Assembly (NCBI RefSeq): GCF_040892545.1
Contig: NZ_CP156079.1
Coordinates: 4,623,501 to 4,687,500 of the forward strand
Source of the DNA: Paracidovorax avenae
GTDB lineage: Bacteria; Pseudomonadota; Gammaproteobacteria; Burkholderiales; Burkholderiaceae_C
Direction of reading: 5' to 3'
Length of the DNA: 64,000 bases
The position numbers and the translations under genes were made by a program. The notes beneath the pieces are model-generated. The model saw only the letters and a list, made by a program, of their open reading frames with translations. It did no database searches and had not been told where the DNA came from. Each line of letters opens with the position of its first letter. Position 1 is the first letter of the stretch. This document shows positions 8,055-15,442 of the stretch, one piece after another.

Positions 8055-8996
8055 ATGGCCCTGACCCTGGACGACAAGCTCGTCGTCGCCATCTCCTCCC
8101 GGGCGCTGTTCGATTTCGAGGAAGAGAACCGCCTGTTCGAGGCCGGCGACGAGGCCGCCTACATGCGCCGCCAGCTGGAGCTGGTACAGCAGCCCGCGCG
8201 CGCGGGCATCGCCTTCCCGCTGGTGCGCAAGCTGCTCGGCTTCAATACCGCCCAGGCGCAGCGCGTGGAGGTGGTGGTGCTGTCGCGCAACGACCCGGCC
8301 AGCGGCATGCGCGTGTTCGCCTCGGCGCACGCCGCGGGCATGCACATCGAGCGCGGGGTGTTCACGCGCGGGCGCGACCCGTTCGCCTACCTGCGGCCGC
8401 TGGGCGCGCACCTGTTCCTCTCGGCCAACGAGAAGGACGTGCAGCAGGCGCTGAACATGGGCTTCCCTGCGGCGCGCGTGATGACCGATTCCACGCCGGC
8501 CGGCGACCGCTACCCGCACGAGGTGCGCATCGCCTTCGACGGCGATGCGGTGCTGTTCTCCGACGAGGCCGAGCGCATCTACCAGCAGGGCGGCCTGCCC
8601 GCCTTCCACGAGCACGAAGTGAGCAAGGCGGCGCTGCCCCTGGCCGGCGGCCCCTTCAAGCCATTGCTGGCCGCGCTGCACCAGTTGCAGCAGCAGGCCG
8701 ATGCCTCGGAGACCATGCGCATCCGCACCGCGCTGGTGACGGCGCGCAGCGCCCCGGCCCACGAGCGCGCCGTGCGCACGCTGCTGGACTGGGGCATCAC
8801 CGTGGACGAGGCGATGTTCCTCGGCGGGCTGGAAAAAGGCCCGTTCCTGCGGGAATTCGAGCCGGACTTCTTCTTCGACGACCAGCGCAGCCACGTGGCC
8901 TCCGCGGCGCGGCACGTGCCGGCCGGGCACGTGAGCGCCGGCATCATCAACCTCGTGCGCGAGGAACCTCGGGCCGATGCCCTGCTCCCACCATGA
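8055..8996 (+). CDS. Cytosolic 5'-nucleotidase (cN-I family)
   Basis: 313 residues matching the 5'-nucleotidase family known from eukaryotic cN-I and many proteobacteria: LVVAISSRALFDFEEENRLF near the start (the position of the haloacid-dehalogenase-like nucleophile region), VEVVVLSRNDPASGMRVF, HLFLSANEKDVQQAL and IAFDGDAVLFSDEAE. It should dephosphorylate nucleoside monophosphates such as AMP or IMP in the cytoplasm (family knowledge). It starts 7 bp after gspF and overlaps the next gene by ATGA, so the three are probably cotranscribed. Confidence 0.88.
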   Translation: MALTLDDKLVVAISSRALFDFEEENRLFEAGDEAAYMRRQLELVQQPARAGIAFPLVRKLLGFNTAQAQRVEVVVLSRNDPASGMRVFASAHAAGMHIERGVFTRGRDPFAYLRPLGAHLFLSANEKDVQQALNMGFPAARVMTDSTPAGDRYPHEVRIAFDGDAVLFSDEAERIYQQGGLPAFHEHEVSKAALPLAGGPFKPLLAALHQLQQQADASETMRIRTALVTARSAPAHERAVRTLLDWGITVDEAMFLGGLEKGPFLREFEPDFFFDDQRSHVASAARHVPAGHVSAGIINLVREEPRADALLPP

Positions 8997-9445
8997 TGCG
9001 ACTCCGAACCCGACTGCACCATCCCCTGGCCGCCCTGGCGCTGGGACTGGCGGCGACCCTCGCCGCCGCGTCCGCCTCTGCCGCAGACGCGCCATCGAAG
9101 GCCACGGCCAGGGCCCCGCACGCCTCCGCAGCGGCCGAACCGGCCCAGTCCGCGGCCAGCCAGCCGCTCAGCAAGGGCGAGATCAAGGCGATCCGCGAGT
9201 TCCACATGCTGGATCTCAACGGCGACGGCAAGCTCAGCCGCAAGGAGGTGTCGATCATTCCGCGCCTGGCAGCCGCCTTCGACGACGCCGACACCAACCA
9301 CGACGGCTACGTGACCCTGGACGAGGTCCGCGCCTATGCGGTGAAGTACCGCGCGGAGCGCGACCGGGCGAAGGCCGCCGCGGCTGCGGCATCCGCCGCC
9401 GATTCACCGGCTCCGGCGGCCTCAGCGCCTGCGGCCCGGAAGTAA
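8993..9445 (+). CDS. Exported EF-hand calcium-binding protein
   Basis: 150 residues. A signal peptide ends near ASASAAD (about residue 31), followed by an Ala/Ser-rich linker. Two canonical EF-hand loops follow: DLNGDGKLSRKE (about residues 73-84) and DTNHDGYVTLDE (about 98-109), each with the 1-3-5-12 acidic or Asn/Ser pattern. The C-terminus is a low-complexity Ala/Pro tail. The protein probably binds calcium in the periplasm or outside. It overlaps the nucleotidase stop codon. No partner is evident. Confidence 0.82.
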   Translation: MMRLRTRLHHPLAALALGLAATLAAASASAADAPSKATARAPHASAAAEPAQSAASQPLSKGEIKAIREFHMLDLNGDGKLSRKEVSIIPRLAAAFDDADTNHDGYVTLDEVRAYAVKYRAERDRAKAAAAAASAADSPAPAASAPAARK

Positions 9446-9472
9446 GCCCCCGGCAGCACCGCCGCCCCCGGG

Positions 9473-9910
9473 TCAGGAATTGCCCGTGCGCTTGACCTTG
9501 GGGTCGGCGTAGGTCAGCGGCTGGTCCTTGGTTTCCTGGGACATGCGCTCCTGCAGGCTGTTCTTGTTGATTTCCTGCGCCATGTCCACGGCGGAGCCGC
9601 TCGCGCGCCACATCGACTGGATGAACTCCAGCAGCTGCTTGTAGATGGGCTCGGGCGGCGGCTCCTTGGCCTTCTCGGCCTCTTCCTTCTCTTTCTTCTT
9701 GACCTCGGTCCAGTCGCGGTTGGACGGGTCCTTGTCCGAGGGCTTGTCGGGCTCGCGGATGGAAGTGCCCTCGCCCAGGCGGTCCGTGGACTCCACCGGC
9801 GTCACGCCATTGACGGGCCTGACCGGCACCGCGCCCGAAGCGCCGGTGGAATACAAATCGGCGCCCTGAGGACGCCAGAGCGGCGATCGATCGACAGGTG
9901 GCATTTGCAT
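9473..9910 (-). CDS. Unknown protein with a charged linker
   Basis: 145 residues from ATG 9910, preceded by GGAAG about 7 bases upstream; a longer reading to 9973 lacks such a site. The N-terminus is Pro/Ser/Thr-rich (PLWRPQGADLYSTG, then PVRPVNGVTPVE), the middle is a Lys/Glu-rich stretch (KKKEKEEAEKAKEPPPEP), and the C-terminus forms probable helices (LLEFIQSMWRASG, then ERMSQETKD). No membrane segment or signal peptide. Not recognised; no function proposed. Confidence 0.6.
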   Translation of the reverse strand: MQMPPVDRSPLWRPQGADLYSTGASGAVPVRPVNGVTPVESTDRLGEGTSIREPDKPSDKDPSNRDWTEVKKKEKEEAEKAKEPPPEPIYKQLLEFIQSMWRASGSAVDMAQEINKNSLQERMSQETKDQPLTYADPKVKRTGNS

Positions 9911-9979
9911 GGCAGGCTTCCGTTGGTTGGCGAGAAACGTCGGGGGGGAGCTATCCCCGTCTCGTACATCCATAACGGC

Positions 9980-10008
9980 AAAAAAAAGGGTGGATTAAGG
10001 CCTTTTTT
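9980..10008 (-). terminator. Weak terminator-like element after the DUF1854 gene
   Basis: Read on the minus strand, AAAAAAGG (10008-10001) can pair with CCTTTTTT (9989-9982) across an 11-base loop, and the T run extends to 8. The stem is A/T-rich and weak. Its place about 65 bases past the stop codon at 10072 fits termination, but it may simply be an A/T-rich promoter segment for the gene starting at 9910. Confidence 0.3.
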
Positions 10009-10071
10009 CACCTTTCGGCGTAATTTAAGGGTTTTCCCCTAGTCTTGCCACCTGCCAGCGGCCTCCCCAGG

Positions 10072-10593
10072 CTACAGAAAGCGCTCCAGCAGGCGCCGGG
10101 AGGCCTTGTCCAGCGCGGCCACGTCGGGCACGCGGAACTGCACGCCGTCGGCCGCGGCGATCAGCAGCGCGTTGCGGCTGCCCAGGCGCCGGATGTCTTC
10201 CTCGCCCTTCAGGATGAGCCGGGCCGCGCCCCGGTCGGTCTCCACCGTCCAGGTGCTGGGCGTGGTGAAGCTCGACACCGCGGCGATCCGCGTGATAGTG
10301 GGTACAAACTCCCGCGCCGCGAGCTCTTCCTCGATGAGCGCGCGGGCGGCTGCGTCCACGCGATCCAGCCGGTCGATCCAGAGGGCCTCGTGGCCGTCCT
10401 GGCCGACCAGCGACAGGCCCTCGCCCGGCGCGGCGATGGGGAATGCCCGTACGGGGGTGACGGCTTCGTGCACCGTGCCGCCGGCCAGCGTCAGGACCAG
10501 CCGGCCATGGGCATCGCGCTCGAGGCCGAAGGCGGGAAAAGCGGGGGAAGGATTCATCGCTGCGGAAGAGGAAGGAAGGAGTGGCCCGGCCAT
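10072..10593 (-). CDS. DUF1854 protein, cyanophycin-locus associated
   Basis: 173 residues (or 161 if translation starts at the in-frame ATG 10557, where the conserved sequence PAFPAFGLERDAHGRLVLTL begins). DUF1854 proteins are known as companions of an ABC transporter beside cyanophycin synthetase genes, as here; their activity is not established. Features include GLSLVGQDGHEALWIDRLD and EEELAAREFVPTITRI. No signal peptide, so it is probably cytoplasmic. ATG 10593 is 7 bases after the ABC transporter stop, so the two are one transcript. Confidence 0.85.
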   Translation of the reverse strand: MAGPLLPSSSAAMNPSPAFPAFGLERDAHGRLVLTLAGGTVHEAVTPVRAFPIAAPGEGLSLVGQDGHEALWIDRLDRVDAAARALIEEELAAREFVPTITRIAAVSSFTTPSTWTVETDRGAARLILKGEEDIRRLGSRNALLIAAADGVQFRVPDVAALDKASRRLLERFL

Positions 10594-10599
10594 GGTCGG

Positions 10600-12918
10600 T
10601 CAGGACGAGCCCGCGGGATGGGTCGGATGGAGCAGCGCGCTGTCCACCACCACGAGGCCGGACGCCTGCGCGTCTTCCTCTGCTCGGCGCGCCTGGGCTT
10701 CATAGAGCCGCCAGTAGGCGCCCTGCTTCTCCATGAGTTCGTCGTGCGGGCCGACCTCGACGATCTCCCCGCGGTCCATCACCACGAGGCGGTCCGCCTT
10801 GCGCAGCGTGGAGAGCCGGTGGGCGATGGCGATGGTGGTGCGCCCCTGCACGAGGTTGTCCAGCGCCTTCTGGATTTCCTTCTCGGTCTCGGTATCCACC
10901 GCCGAGGTGGCCTCGTCCAGGATGAGGATGCGGGGATCGATGAGCAGGGCGCGCGCGATGCTGATGCGCTGGCGCTCGCCGCCCGACAGGCCCTGTCCCC
11001 GCTCGCCCACCAGCGAGTCGTAGCCGTGGGGCAGGCGCAGGATGAACTCGTGGGCATGGGCGGCGCGCGCCGCCGCGACGATCTCCTCGCGCGATGCGTC
11101 AGGCTTTCCGTAGGCGATGTTCTCGGCGATCGTGCCGAAGAACAGGAACGGCTCCTGCAGCACCAGGCCGATATGGCGGCGGTAGTCGGCCACGCGCAGG
11201 CGGCGCACATCCACGCCGTCCACCTGGATGGAGCCCTCCGTGGCGTCGTAGAAGCGGCTGATGAGGTTGACCAGCGTGCTCTTGCCCGAGCCGCTGTGGC
11301 CCACGAGGCCGATCATCTCGCCGGGCCGGATCTCCAGGTTCAGCCCCTTGATGACGGAGCGGCTGCCGTAGCGAAAGCCCAGGTTGCGCAGGGAGATGGC
11401 GCCCCGGACATGCGACATCGCCACCGGCTGCGCCGGGTCCGGCACGTTGCTGACGTGGTCCAGGATGTCGAAAATGCGCTTGGCGCCCGCCGCGGCTTTC
11501 TGCGTGACGGAAACGATGCGGCTCATCGAGTCCAGCCGGGTGTAGAAGCGGCCGATGTAGGCGATGAAGGCCGCCAGCACGCCCACCGTGATCTGGTTGT
11601 GCGCCACGAGCCAGATGCCGAAGCCCCACACCACCAGCAGGCCGATCTCGGTCATGAGCGAGACCGTGGGAGTGAACAGCGACCACGTACGGTTGAGCCG
11701 GTCGTTCACCTCCAGGTTGTGCTGGTTGGCGTCGCGGAAGCGCTGGGCCTCGCGCTTTTCCTGGGCAAAGGCCTTGACCACGCGGATGCCGGGAATGGTG
11801 TCGGCGAGCACGTTGGTCACCTCGGACCAGACACGGTCGATCTTCTCGAAGCCCGTGCGCAGCCGGTCGCGCACGTTGTGGATGAGCCAGGCGATGAAGG
11901 GCAGCGGCACCAGCGTGACCAGGGCCAGCCAGGGGTTGATGGAGAACAGGATGCCCGCCGTCATGAGGATCATGAGCACGTCGGTCATGAAATCCAGCGC
12001 ATGCAGCGACAGGAAAACGTTGATGCGGTCCGTTTCCGAGCCGATCCGGGCCATCAGGTCGCCCGTGCGCTTGCCCCCGAAATAGTCGAGCGAGAGCTTG
12101 AGCAGGTGCTCGTAGGTGGTGGTGCGCAGGTCGGCGCCGATGCGCTCGGACACGAGCGCCAGGATGTAGGTGCGCGCCCAGCCCAGCCCCCAGGCCAGGA
12201 GCGCCGACAGCAGCAGCCCGCCCAGGTACAGCGCCACCAGGTGCACGGGAATCTGCTGTCCGTTCTGGAACGGAATGAGGACGTCGTCCATCAGCGGGAT
12301 GGTCAGGTACGGCGGCACCAGGGTGGCGGCCGTGGAGGCCAGCGTGAGTGCGAAGCCCCCGGCCAGCTGCTTGCGGTAGGGCCGCGCGAAGCGCCACAGG
12401 CGCAGCAGCACCCAGGTGGAGGGCGGCGGGGATGGCGCGCGCGCGCAGGCCGGGCATTCCTCGGAATCCGGCGGCAGCACCGCGTGGCATGCGGGGCAAC
12501 GTGGCTCGTCCTCGCCCGGTCCGCTGTCCATGGCCTCGGGCCGCTGCAGGAGCGCCACCTGCTGCTCGAATTTCTGCACGAAGCGCAGGGCCTGCGCATG
12601 GTGGCCCAGCGTGAAACGCCAGAGCGCGATGCGCCGTTCGGCATCGTGCAGCTCCAGCGTACCGACGCCGCCATGGTCCAGCATGCGAAGGCCCATGCCG
12701 GGAGCCAGGGCCCACTGCTGCAGGGGTCCGTTCCCCTCGCGGGCGATCAGCCGCCGCTCCGTGAGGGCCACCAGGCCGGAAGCGAAGCGCAGGGACGCGC
12801 TCAGGTCAACCCCGAGCGCGGCTGTTACGTTTTCATCGGACGCGAGTTCCGCTCGCAGTTCGGCCCCGGCGGGGCCCGTCAAGACACCGGAGGCGTCCAC
12901 AGGATGGTGATTGTGCAT
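10600..12918 (-). CDS. Cyanophycin-locus ABC transporter (fused membrane and ATPase domains)
   Basis: 772 residues. The first about 140 form a cytoplasmic extension; then a zinc-ribbon-like pair CPAC-x(9)-CPAC (about residues 145-161); then a six-helix exporter domain (about 175-465); then an ATPase with Walker A GHSGSGKST, signature LSGGERQR and Walker B ILILDEAT. It is a half-transporter of the ABC exporter type that would work as a dimer in the inner membrane. It is the known partner of DUF1854 beside cyanophycin genes; its cargo is not known. It is divergent from the synthetases, across 243 bp where no clear regulator site was seen. Confidence 0.9.
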   Translation of the reverse strand: MHNHHPVDASGVLTGPAGAELRAELASDENVTAALGVDLSASLRFASGLVALTERRLIAREGNGPLQQWALAPGMGLRMLDHGGVGTLELHDAERRIALWRFTLGHHAQALRFVQKFEQQVALLQRPEAMDSGPGEDEPRCPACHAVLPPDSEECPACARAPSPPPSTWVLLRLWRFARPYRKQLAGGFALTLASTAATLVPPYLTIPLMDDVLIPFQNGQQIPVHLVALYLGGLLLSALLAWGLGWARTYILALVSERIGADLRTTTYEHLLKLSLDYFGGKRTGDLMARIGSETDRINVFLSLHALDFMTDVLMILMTAGILFSINPWLALVTLVPLPFIAWLIHNVRDRLRTGFEKIDRVWSEVTNVLADTIPGIRVVKAFAQEKREAQRFRDANQHNLEVNDRLNRTWSLFTPTVSLMTEIGLLVVWGFGIWLVAHNQITVGVLAAFIAYIGRFYTRLDSMSRIVSVTQKAAAGAKRIFDILDHVSNVPDPAQPVAMSHVRGAISLRNLGFRYGSRSVIKGLNLEIRPGEMIGLVGHSGSGKSTLVNLISRFYDATEGSIQVDGVDVRRLRVADYRRHIGLVLQEPFLFFGTIAENIAYGKPDASREEIVAAARAAHAHEFILRLPHGYDSLVGERGQGLSGGERQRISIARALLIDPRILILDEATSAVDTETEKEIQKALDNLVQGRTTIAIAHRLSTLRKADRLVVMDRGEIVEVGPHDELMEKQGAYWRLYEAQARRAEEDAQASGLVVVDSALLHPTHPAGSS

Positions 12919-13161
12919 TTTGGTTCGTGGTTCCGTCCCGGGTGGCCCGGGAGCCAGCCCGTTCGCCGGGTGTCATTGTCCCCGATGCCCGGTGCCTCCG
13001 GCCGGCATCTGCGTCTAACGCTGCGCCCCCGCCCCCCGCTGACATCCCCCGCCCTCCCGGGCTGACCGCCAGCCCCGCCCGAGCTGGCGCACAATCGCCC
13101 GCATACCCCTTCGTCTTCCCCGCATGGCCCGGCCGGCCTCCGTTTCCTTTACGCTGCAACC

Positions 13162-15390
13162 ATGGCGACGACATTCCCCGACATCCAACTGCTGCGCATC
13201 AACTACCTGCGCGGCCCCAACATCTGGACGTACCGCCCGGTGCTCGAAGTCTGGCTGGACCTCGGTGCGCTGGAGGACCACCCCTCGAACACCCTGCCCG
13301 GCTTCAACGAGCGCCTCACGCGCTGGCTGCCGGCGCTGATCGAGCACCATTGCGGCGTGGGCGAGCGCGGCGGCTTCCTGCAGCGGCTGGAGGGCGGCAC
13401 CTGGTGCGGCCACGTGCTGGAGCACATCGTGATCGAGCTGCTCAACCTCTCGGGCATGCCCACGGGCTTCGGGCAGACGCGCAGCACCAGCCAGCGCGGC
13501 ATCTACCGCATGGTGTTCCGCGCCCGGGACGAGAGCGTGGCGCGCGTGGCGCTGGAGCAGGGCCACCGGCTCATCATGGCGGCCATCAACGACCAGCCCT
13601 TCGACGTGGCGGCGGCCGTGGCCCGCGTGCGCACCGAGGTGGACGACCAGTACCTCGGCCCCAGCACGGCCTGCATCGTCACGGCCGCGTCCGACCGCGG
13701 CATCCCGCATATCCGCCTGAACGACGGCAACCTCGTGCAGCTGGGCTACGGAGCGGCGCAGCGCCGCATCTGGACGGCCGAGAGCGAGTTCACCAGCGCC
13801 ATCGCCGAGGGCATCGCCAGCGACAAGGACCTCACCAAGACCCTGCTGAGTTCCTGCGGGGTCCCGGTGCCGGAAGGCCGGATCGTGGACAGCCCTGAAG
13901 AAGCCTGGGAGGCCGCCCAGGACATCGGCCTGCCCGTGGTGGTCAAGCCCTCGGACGGCAACCATGGCCGCGGCGTGACGCTGGACCTGCGCCGCCGGGA
14001 AGACGTCGAGGCGGCCTACCACGTGGCCTACCCCGAGGGCAGTGACGTGATCGTGGAGCGCTTCATTCCTGGCGACGAGCACCGCCTGCTGGTGGTGGAC
14101 GGCAAGGTGGTGGCAGCGGCGCGCGGCGAGGTGGTGAGCATCACCGGCAATGGCCGCTCCACGGTGAGCGAGCTCATCGACAGCCAGATCAACTCCGACC
14201 CGCGCCGCGGCTATGAGGAGGAGTATCCGCTGGACATCATCAATGTGGCGACCGATCCGAAGGTGCAGCTGGAACTGCAGCGACAGGGGCTGGGCGCCGA
14301 CTCGGTGCCCGCCGCGGGCCAGCCTATCGTGGTGCAGCGCAACGGCAACGTCGCCGTGGACTGCACGGACGATGTCCATCCCGAGGTGGCCTACATCGCC
14401 CAGCTGGCCGCCCGCGTGGTGGGACTGGACATCGCCGGCATCGACCTGGTGGCCCAGGACATCTCCCGGCCGCTGCAGGAGCAGGGCGGCGCCATCGTCG
14501 AGGTGAACGCCGGCCCCAGCCTGCTGATGCACCTCAAGCCCGCCGTGGGCGCGCCCCGCCCCGTGGGCCAGGCCATCGCCGAGCACCTCTTCCCGGCAGC
14601 CGACGACGCGCCCGAGGGCACGGCCGGCCGCATTCCGGTGGTGGGCGTGGCGGGCACCCGCGGCACCGCCACCATCGCCCGCGTGGTGGCGTGGCTGATG
14701 CACCTGGGCGGCCGCCACACCGGCCTCGCATGCCGCGAAGGCCTGTACCTGAACCGCCGCTGCGTGGATACGTCCGACAACGCCCACTGGGAAGCCGCGC
14801 ACCGCCTGCTGATGAACCAGACGGTGCAGGCCGCGGTGATCGAGAACGACGCGCGCACCATCCTGCGCGACGGCCTGGCCTACGACCGCTGCCAGGTCGG
14901 CGTGGTCACCGACATGGACGGCCGCGAGGCACTGGCCGAGTTCGACGTGCAGGACCAGGACCAGATGTACAAGGTGATGCGCACGCAGGTGGACGTGGTG
15001 CTGCCGCACGGCGCCGCCGTGCTCAACGCTGCCGAGCCGCAGGTGCTGGAACTGGCGCCGCTGTCCGACGGCGCCGTGGTGCTCTATGCGCAGGACGGCA
15101 TGCTGCCCGCCATCGTGGAGCACCGCGCGCAGGACGGCGGCCGCGCGGTCTTCGTGAAGAACGGCCGGGTGGTTCTGGCCACCGGCACTGCCGAGCACGT
15201 GCTGGCCCCGCTCGCCGACCTGGCCTTCGGCCGCAACGCGGTGCAACCCGATGCGGACACGCTGCTGGCGATCGTGGCCACGGCCTGGGCGCTGGACGTC
15301 GCGCCGGACCTGATCAGTGCGGGCATCAAGACCTTCGAGCCCGAGCCGCCCTGCGCCACCCCCGCGGCCGTGGCCCCGGCCGCTGCCTGA
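13162..15390 (+). CDS. CphA-prime: cyanophycin synthetase paralogue with a dead Mur-ligase site
   Basis: 742 residues. The N-terminal domain and ATP-grasp domain are well kept (GPSTACIVTAASDRGIPHI, VVVKPSDGNHGRGVTLDL, IVEVNAGPSLLMHLKP). The Mur-ligase-like domain is not: the P-loop reads GTRGTATI near residues 498-505, where the active paralogue has GTNGKTTT, so the essential Lys is Thr. The E-x-ARGG motif of the neighbour is replaced by ENDART, and the C-terminal ligase lobe with DYGHNPDAM is absent. This matches the short CphA-prime / CphA2 type. In cyanobacteria CphA2 joins beta-aspartyl-arginine dipeptides; applying that here is inference. Confidence 0.88.
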   Translation: MATTFPDIQLLRINYLRGPNIWTYRPVLEVWLDLGALEDHPSNTLPGFNERLTRWLPALIEHHCGVGERGGFLQRLEGGTWCGHVLEHIVIELLNLSGMPTGFGQTRSTSQRGIYRMVFRARDESVARVALEQGHRLIMAAINDQPFDVAAAVARVRTEVDDQYLGPSTACIVTAASDRGIPHIRLNDGNLVQLGYGAAQRRIWTAESEFTSAIAEGIASDKDLTKTLLSSCGVPVPEGRIVDSPEEAWEAAQDIGLPVVVKPSDGNHGRGVTLDLRRREDVEAAYHVAYPEGSDVIVERFIPGDEHRLLVVDGKVVAAARGEVVSITGNGRSTVSELIDSQINSDPRRGYEEEYPLDIINVATDPKVQLELQRQGLGADSVPAAGQPIVVQRNGNVAVDCTDDVHPEVAYIAQLAARVVGLDIAGIDLVAQDISRPLQEQGGAIVEVNAGPSLLMHLKPAVGAPRPVGQAIAEHLFPAADDAPEGTAGRIPVVGVAGTRGTATIARVVAWLMHLGGRHTGLACREGLYLNRRCVDTSDNAHWEAAHRLLMNQTVQAAVIENDARTILRDGLAYDRCQVGVVTDMDGREALAEFDVQDQDQMYKVMRTQVDVVLPHGAAVLNAAEPQVLELAPLSDGAVVLYAQDGMLPAIVEHRAQDGGRAVFVKNGRVVLATGTAEHVLAPLADLAFGRNAVQPDADTLLAIVATAWALDVAPDLISAGIKTFEPEPPCATPAAVAPAAA

Positions 15391-15442
15391 ACGCGGCCCC
15401 GCCCCCTCTTTCGAACGCGAAGCACAAGAGAGCATTTTCCCC